Below, piece by piece: positions 59,290 to 64,000 of a DNA stretch of 64,000 nucleotides. Each line of letters begins with the position of its first letter. Positions within the stretch are counted from its first letter, which is position 1. Made by a program: the position numbers and the translations under genes. Below the pieces are notes generated by a model. The model searched no databases and had not been told where the DNA came from. It was given only the letters and a program-made list of their open reading frames with translations. This DNA comes from Geosiphon pyriformis (lineage: Eukaryota; Glomeromycota; Glomeromycetes; Archaeosporales; Geosiphonaceae). The DNA is taken from the NCBI GenBank assembly GCA_016748015.1, contig JAAOMT010000128.1, positions 1,049,471 through 1,113,470 of the forward strand, written 5' to 3'.

Positions 59290-61090
59290 ATGACACCTAT
59301 CCCAAAAGTGGCAAAATCAAAAAGAATAGAAGCAAACTATTTAGAATTTGCAAAATTTTTGTTTCAACAGTACAGCCAACAATTAGGACTAAACAATAAC
59401 CACTTCCCAGCAAAATCAGCCTTCAACTTCTATGTCAACAACAAAATCACAGACTGTTTAGGAAAAACAGTTAACATTGAATCTGCAAGAGAAAATTTCT
59501 ATACAGAATTATTCCAACATACCAGCTTACCAAGGAACTACAGTTTTGTGCCAATCATCAGGGAAATAAACCAAGTTATTGAAAGATATACACAACAACA
59601 ATTCTCAATCACATATGCAGACAAAGACAAGGAAAGATTGCAAACACCAGCAGTAACACCAAAACAAATACAACCACCCACTTGGAAAAAAACCAGAGTT
59701 GAATTACCAACCAATCTATTATACTATTATATACCAAAAAGTACCATTAACATCTCATTAACAGGCACGTCCACATTAAACATGACATCAATATTTGGGC
59801 AACTTCTCTTTCAAAGTAAACAAAAGAAAGCAGAATTACTAGAAACCTACAGCAATTATTTTGAAAGATTTAAATCGCAATCGCCAATGCCATCAGGATT
59901 CTGATCACTGCCATCTCAACCAGATTTCAGAAACATAAGTCCTTGAGAGATAATAGAACCAGAGGAGAAAAAAGAAGAAGAAGCCAAAGATCAAGAATTT
60001 ACTTATTAGAAACTGATTCTAAAAAACCTGAACATTAAAACCCTGAACTTTTAGACTCAGCAAGATCCAAATTTAAAAAATCCAGAAACTAAAACTCCGA
60101 ACTTTCAAATTCCTCAAAATCCGAACAATACAAATCCCAAAATAATTAATCAGCAAAACCTACCTTCAGTACTCATTATCAATTAACCACCAATTAAACC
60201 AGTTATTGAACTGATTCAACAGCAGCCACTTTAACCATCTCAACAACCACAACAGCCACTTCAACAGCTGTAACAACAACTTTAACAACCAAACTTAGAT
60301 CCAATGGCTTACACCCCAATAGCAAAACTTGAGAAATTCACAGGAGAAAAGGACAACACACAAGTGTGGCTAAATGATGTAAAAAAGGCCATTACAGCCA
60401 ATGGATGGAATAACACCAGAGCACTCTAAGCCATCCTTTATTTCTTATAGAATACCGTTAACTTGTGGTATCAAAGTTTAGTTGCCAAACCTCAAACATT
60501 CCAAGAATTTAAAGTTGTATTCTTGAAATATTTTAGTAATAATAACAGTATTAATTGCCTGACCAACACCTTTACTACAATCAAACAAGGAGAAACAGAA
60601 GTAGTTACCATGTATTTAAGACACTTCCATAAAAATCTGTGCCAGATCTAAGCAATCAATGCCAATTATTTCACAGCAGTCCAGATCCTAAACCAATTTA
60701 TTCACGGATTATGCAGTAACATTCTGCAATGCATATGTCCAATGCATCCAGCCGATCTGCAAACTGCCATCACAAATGCCAGAGATTTTGAAGCAGCTGA
60801 ATTAAAAGCTAACCATGCCCAAGCTGTAAATCTAATGATGAATAGATCATCTGAATTGGATTCCAAATTGAAACAATTCAGTAATTCCATTAACCAAAAG
60901 CTTGAAGAGTACTTAGCTAACAATTGCGCAATTTATTAGCCACCTCAATGATGCAATAATTTAGGAACTACAAATCATCCACAAAATCAGTCATGTCTTT
61001 TATTATTATCCAATCAGCCATGGCAGCAAGAAATGCATATTTGCTACTATTGTAGTAAACAAGATCACTTATAGTTTGAATGCCATAAAC
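59290..61090 (+). pseudogene. gag polyprotein with zinc knuckle
   Basis: The N-terminal frame 59290-59904 is open (204 residues). A Gln/Pro/Asn-rich linker with stops follows (59905-60300). The capsid-like part is 60304-60941, with WLNDVKKAITANGW, NVWYQSLVAKPQTFQEFK, GETEVVTMYLRHFHKNL and LQTAITNARDFEAAELKANH, the usual retrotransposon gag pattern. The CCHC knuckle near 61034-61085 reads CYYCSKQDHL-stop-FEC and keeps all four ligands. At least five stops interrupt the frame. Gag would form the virus-like particle and bind the element RNA. Confidence 0.75.
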
Positions 61091-61214
61091 GGCTAAATGA
61101 ACAAAGATTAGGCTATTAGTATTGAAACTCTAATCACTGACTACAAACTCAGAATTACATTAGTAATCAATCACCAGAACTGTATCAACCGACTTACCTA
61201 CTTATAACACAACA

Positions 61215-61580
61215 AACTATTTATTATTACCACCAATACATCAGGCCAAGCATTGGGAGCAGTACTATCACAGAAAAAACCAGACAAAAGAGAGCATCTA
61301 GTAGCTTATGCCAGTAGAAGCTTAAGTTCAGCTAAAAAAAACTATAGAACTTCAGCATTGGAACACTTAGCTATCTATTGGGCTGTCATTAAATGGAAAA
61401 AATACTTGAGTCAAAAATTTGATGTGTATACTGATTACAAAGAATTGACTTCAATTCAGAAACAAAAATTTGGAGACGATCACTATGCCAGATAAAAAAT
61501 AGAACTTTTATCATTTAATTATACAGTACATTATAAAAAAGGAAAAGAAAATGGAAATGTTGATGGATTGTCATAAATGA
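61215..61580 (+). pseudogene. LTR-element RNase H fragment, RT missing
   Basis: TNTSGQALGAVLSQKKPDKR, VAYASRSLSSAKKNYRTSAL, EHLAIYWAVIKW and VYTDYKEL follow the gypsy RNase H pattern; the first Asp (T-D-A-S-G) is Asn. There is no protease or RT between the knuckle and this block, only ~130 bp, so an internal deletion has removed them. Confidence 0.8.
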
Positions 61581-61779
61581 GACAAATCTAAAAACATTTC
61601 AACCCAAAATATATCAAAAGATAAATATACAGAAATACCAACAACTCCAACATTATATAAATACCCAATTGTTTAAGAAGAAATTATCTCAAAAGAAACA
61701 AAGAAACATAAAACAACAAGCAAAATATTTTATCAATCATCAAAATATACTTTATTAAAAGAACAAAAGAAATCCAGAT

Positions 61780-62900
61780 CAACCAATTAGAGTAATCACA
61801 GAATCAGAAAAAGAGACAATATTATTTAACATGTACACAAATCCAACAGCAGAACATTTTCATAAAGAAGCAATCATAAAAAGAACCAGAAAAAGATATT
61901 ATTGGCCATCAATATATCCAGATATCATTCAATATGTTCAAAATTGTGATGCTTGTCAAAGAAGAGATGGGACAAAACCCAATAAACCATTGAGACCAAT
62001 CAAAGTGGAACAACCATTTAACCATATTGGAATCAACTTAGTTGGACTATTAACAATCACCAGCAGAGGCAACAGATATATTGCAGTAGCCATAGATTAT
62101 TTTATGAAATGGCCAGAAGCAAAAGCCATTCAAAGAGCAGATGCGGAATCCATTGTGGAATTTGTTTATCAAAATTTAATCTGTCAACACAAATGTCCAA
62201 AAAAACTATTATTAGATTAAAAAACTTATTTTGTGAATAGAACATTGGCAGAATTAAGCCAAAGATTTGGAATAAAAAGACCATTATTATTACTATACCA
62301 TCTACAAACAAATGAACTAGTTAAAAGATTTAACAAAATATTGTGTAAAACCATTACCAAAATCAGCCAAGAAAACCAGAATGAATAGGATTTGATTATA
62401 TCATCAGTATTATTTGCTTATTAGACAATAAAGCAAGACACTATATAAGCAACACTATTTAAATTAGTTTATAGTAGAACAACAACACTGCCAGTTGAGA
62501 TAGAAGTCAACACTTATCCAACAAAACCAATAATTGAGGACAATTTTTAGGAAACATTGCTAAGAAGAACATATGACTTAATGGAAACACTAGAAAATAA
62601 ATGGCAAAGAGCAGCTGATAACATCCAAAAGTCACAAGAAAAACAAAAAGAAAGACATAATAACAAACTACCAAATAAACCAGTTGAATTCAAGATTAGA
62701 GACAAAGTACTTTTACATTATACCAAAGTGAAAAAACAATGGAGTAGAAAATTTGATCCCAAATAAGATGAACCATTTTACATTGAAGAAATTCTTGGAA
62801 ATGGAGCTTATAAATTAAGATAGGACAACAAAATCTTAGCCAAAGCAGCACATAGTAATCGACTGAAACTATATTACCATATAGTGTTACTATCCACCAA
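61780..62900 (+). pseudogene. gypsy-type integrase, broken
   Basis: The zinc-binding N-terminus HFHKEAIIKRTRKRYYWPSI, then CDACQRR, is complete. In the catalytic core, INLVGLLTITSRGNRYIAVA has Asn where the first Asp of D,D-35-E is expected. LLLD is followed by a stop (62218). HLQTNELVKRFNKIL keeps the Glu. The C-terminal part shows KIRDKVLLHYTKVKKQWSRK. Several stops. Integrase would insert the cDNA into the host genome. Confidence 0.82.
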
Positions 62901-63711
62901 TAATATTCCACAATTAAGAATACAAAAGATACTAGTCCAACCAGATAAGACTCTATGAGATCTGGAACCAATCATAATCATTAGACCAAACACATAAAAT
63001 TGAACAATAAAAAAAAATATATAAAGACATAATAGATGCAACAAAAAACTTCAGAAAAATGGAAATCACTGATAACATCCACTTATTAGCACAACAACTC
63101 TTCCAACTAATTCAACAACAGAATATGGAAATTACTATCAATCAACAAATTATTCGATACTGAGATACCAGAAAGAGATCCAAATACAAAGGTTAAAAGA
63201 AACCAGAAAACACTATCGACAAAATGGTTTTGAAAACAAAATTATCAATAGAAAAACCAATAAGTATCAACACATATCAAGAGTTAACCAAAGAAACTTG
63301 AAAATAATAGATACATGAATTTCCAAAAAACTTTTGTTATTTTCACTTGGGATGATACTTGAATATTCAGAACTTATACACGGATAAAACAAAACAATTA
63401 TTCGACACAACAATACTGCAACAATTAAAACAATTTGTGAAAAAGAACAATTTAACAACACAAGCAAGAGCCATCTATTGATTGCATGCTGGATTCCAAA
63501 ACAGACTGAAAATTCTACTTAATTCGAAAATGAACTCCATTACAGCTAACCAAATAGGAAAAATAACCAACACCCAATTTGAAAAATTACAAAACAAAAT
63601 AACTCAAGTAATTTTTAAAAAAGAAGTTCAAGAAATACTCCAAAATAAAGAATTAGAGTTAGAAGATTTGGGAAATTTTGATGGAGCTCAATATTAAAAA
63701 GAAAAGAATAA
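62901..63711 (+). other. element 3' internal region
   Basis: Degenerate coding sequence downstream of integrase. A last open frame, 63482-63697, ends in ELELEDLGNFDGAQY directly before the purine tract. Function unknown. Confidence 0.45.
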
Positions 63712-64000
63712 TGTTACTCATAAAATATAGGAAGTATATTAGCATATAAATTGGCCAATTAGAAGTAGCCATAGTAAATGTGGAATTCCAGGATTCCTCT
63801 CAAGAGAAATTGCAGGATTCCAGGAATTTCAAGATTCTTGTACAAGAAATTGCAGGATTCCAGAATTTCAGGATTCCTCTCAAAAAGAATTACAAGATTC
63901 CAGAAATTCCAGAATTTTTGGTGTGAAAAATTGAGGAATTGAGGAATCTTAATTATGTATATATAGCAGTAGCATTAGAAATAGAAAGGACAGATCTCTC
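63712..64000 (+). repeat. 3' LTR, truncated by window end
   Basis: Starts TGTTACTCATAAAATATAGG and matches 55269-55329 plus 58447 onward. Confidence 0.88.
63791..63930 (+). repeat. 40-bp tandem repeats within the LTR
   Basis: ATTGCAGGATTCCAG-type units restart at 63811, 63851 and 63891, exact 40-bp step. Each carries palindromic GGAATTCC or GAATTC-like cores. The same array is in the 5' LTR at 58450-58610. Confidence 0.85.

Larger units (their letters stand above)
55269..64000 (+). mobile_element. gypsy-type LTR retrotransposon, continues past window end
   Basis: The 5' LTR is 55269-55329 plus 58447-59244, interrupted by a nested element. The interior is 59245-63711 and the 3' LTR starts at 63712 and is cut by the window. 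The LTR begins TGTTACTCATAAAATATAGG in the 3' copy and ends TAACTATAACA. TTTGGTGCTCTC follows at 59245 as putative primer-binding site, and a purine-rich AAAAAGAAAAGAATAA precedes the 3' LTR. Gag, zinc knuckle, RNase H and integrase blocks are present with stops. Protease and RT are missing between the knuckle (61085) and RNase H (61220). Confidence 0.85.

Overview
The window reads as a fungal nuclear scaffold, most likely from an arbuscular mycorrhizal fungus (Glomeromycotina, Rhizophagus-like). The reasons are intron-rich fungal housekeeping genes with short GT-AG introns, extreme AT-rich blocks, and LINE and gypsy-like families in many stages of decay. No tool was run. Gene calls rest on hand translation, exon phase consistency and remembered family motifs.

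Layout. 1-470 (-): broken Fanzor (eukaryotic TnpB-like) remnant. 772-2573 (-): membrane-anchored PHP phosphoesterase. 2.6-15.5 kb: AT-rich transposon graveyard, in which an old LINE (+) is split by a gypsy-type LTR element (8630-14938), whose 5' LTR is itself split by a solo LTR. 15.5-17.8 kb: younger LINE-derived element carrying only ORF1. 18.4-36.5 kb: gene island with HSP90, a soluble R-SNARE-like protein, 6-phosphogluconolactonase, mitochondrial bL27, NAF1, U2 snRNA, a DUF202 membrane protein, an endosomal Qa-SNARE (syntaxin) and a G3BP-like NTF2/RRM protein with a polyQ tract. A 20-N gap at 33369-33388 is flanked by a 1,049-bp direct duplication that looks like unmerged contig overlap. 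37.2-39.06 kb (+): a second, longer Fanzor relic. 39.56-40.2 kb (-): an unresolved small gene. 40.35-44.95 kb (-): folliculin-interacting protein (FNIP/Lst4 family), 13 exons.

45.3-64 kb is again transposons. An old LINE (-) is split by a nearly full-length LINE (+, 47292-54126, with target-site duplication). A 3' fragment of another LINE (-) follows. Last comes a gypsy-type LTR element (+, 55269 to beyond the window end) whose 5' LTR is split by a second member of the same LTR family in inverse orientation.

The host genes have ordinary roles: chaperone, pentose phosphate pathway, mitochondrial translation, snoRNP and spliceosomal RNA biology, endosomal fusion, stress-granule type RNA binding and TORC1/folliculin signalling. 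The accessory content is entirely mobile DNA. The most notable part is the two Fanzor remnants, one of which is an internal-deletion derivative, together with a readable chronology of at least four nested insertions.
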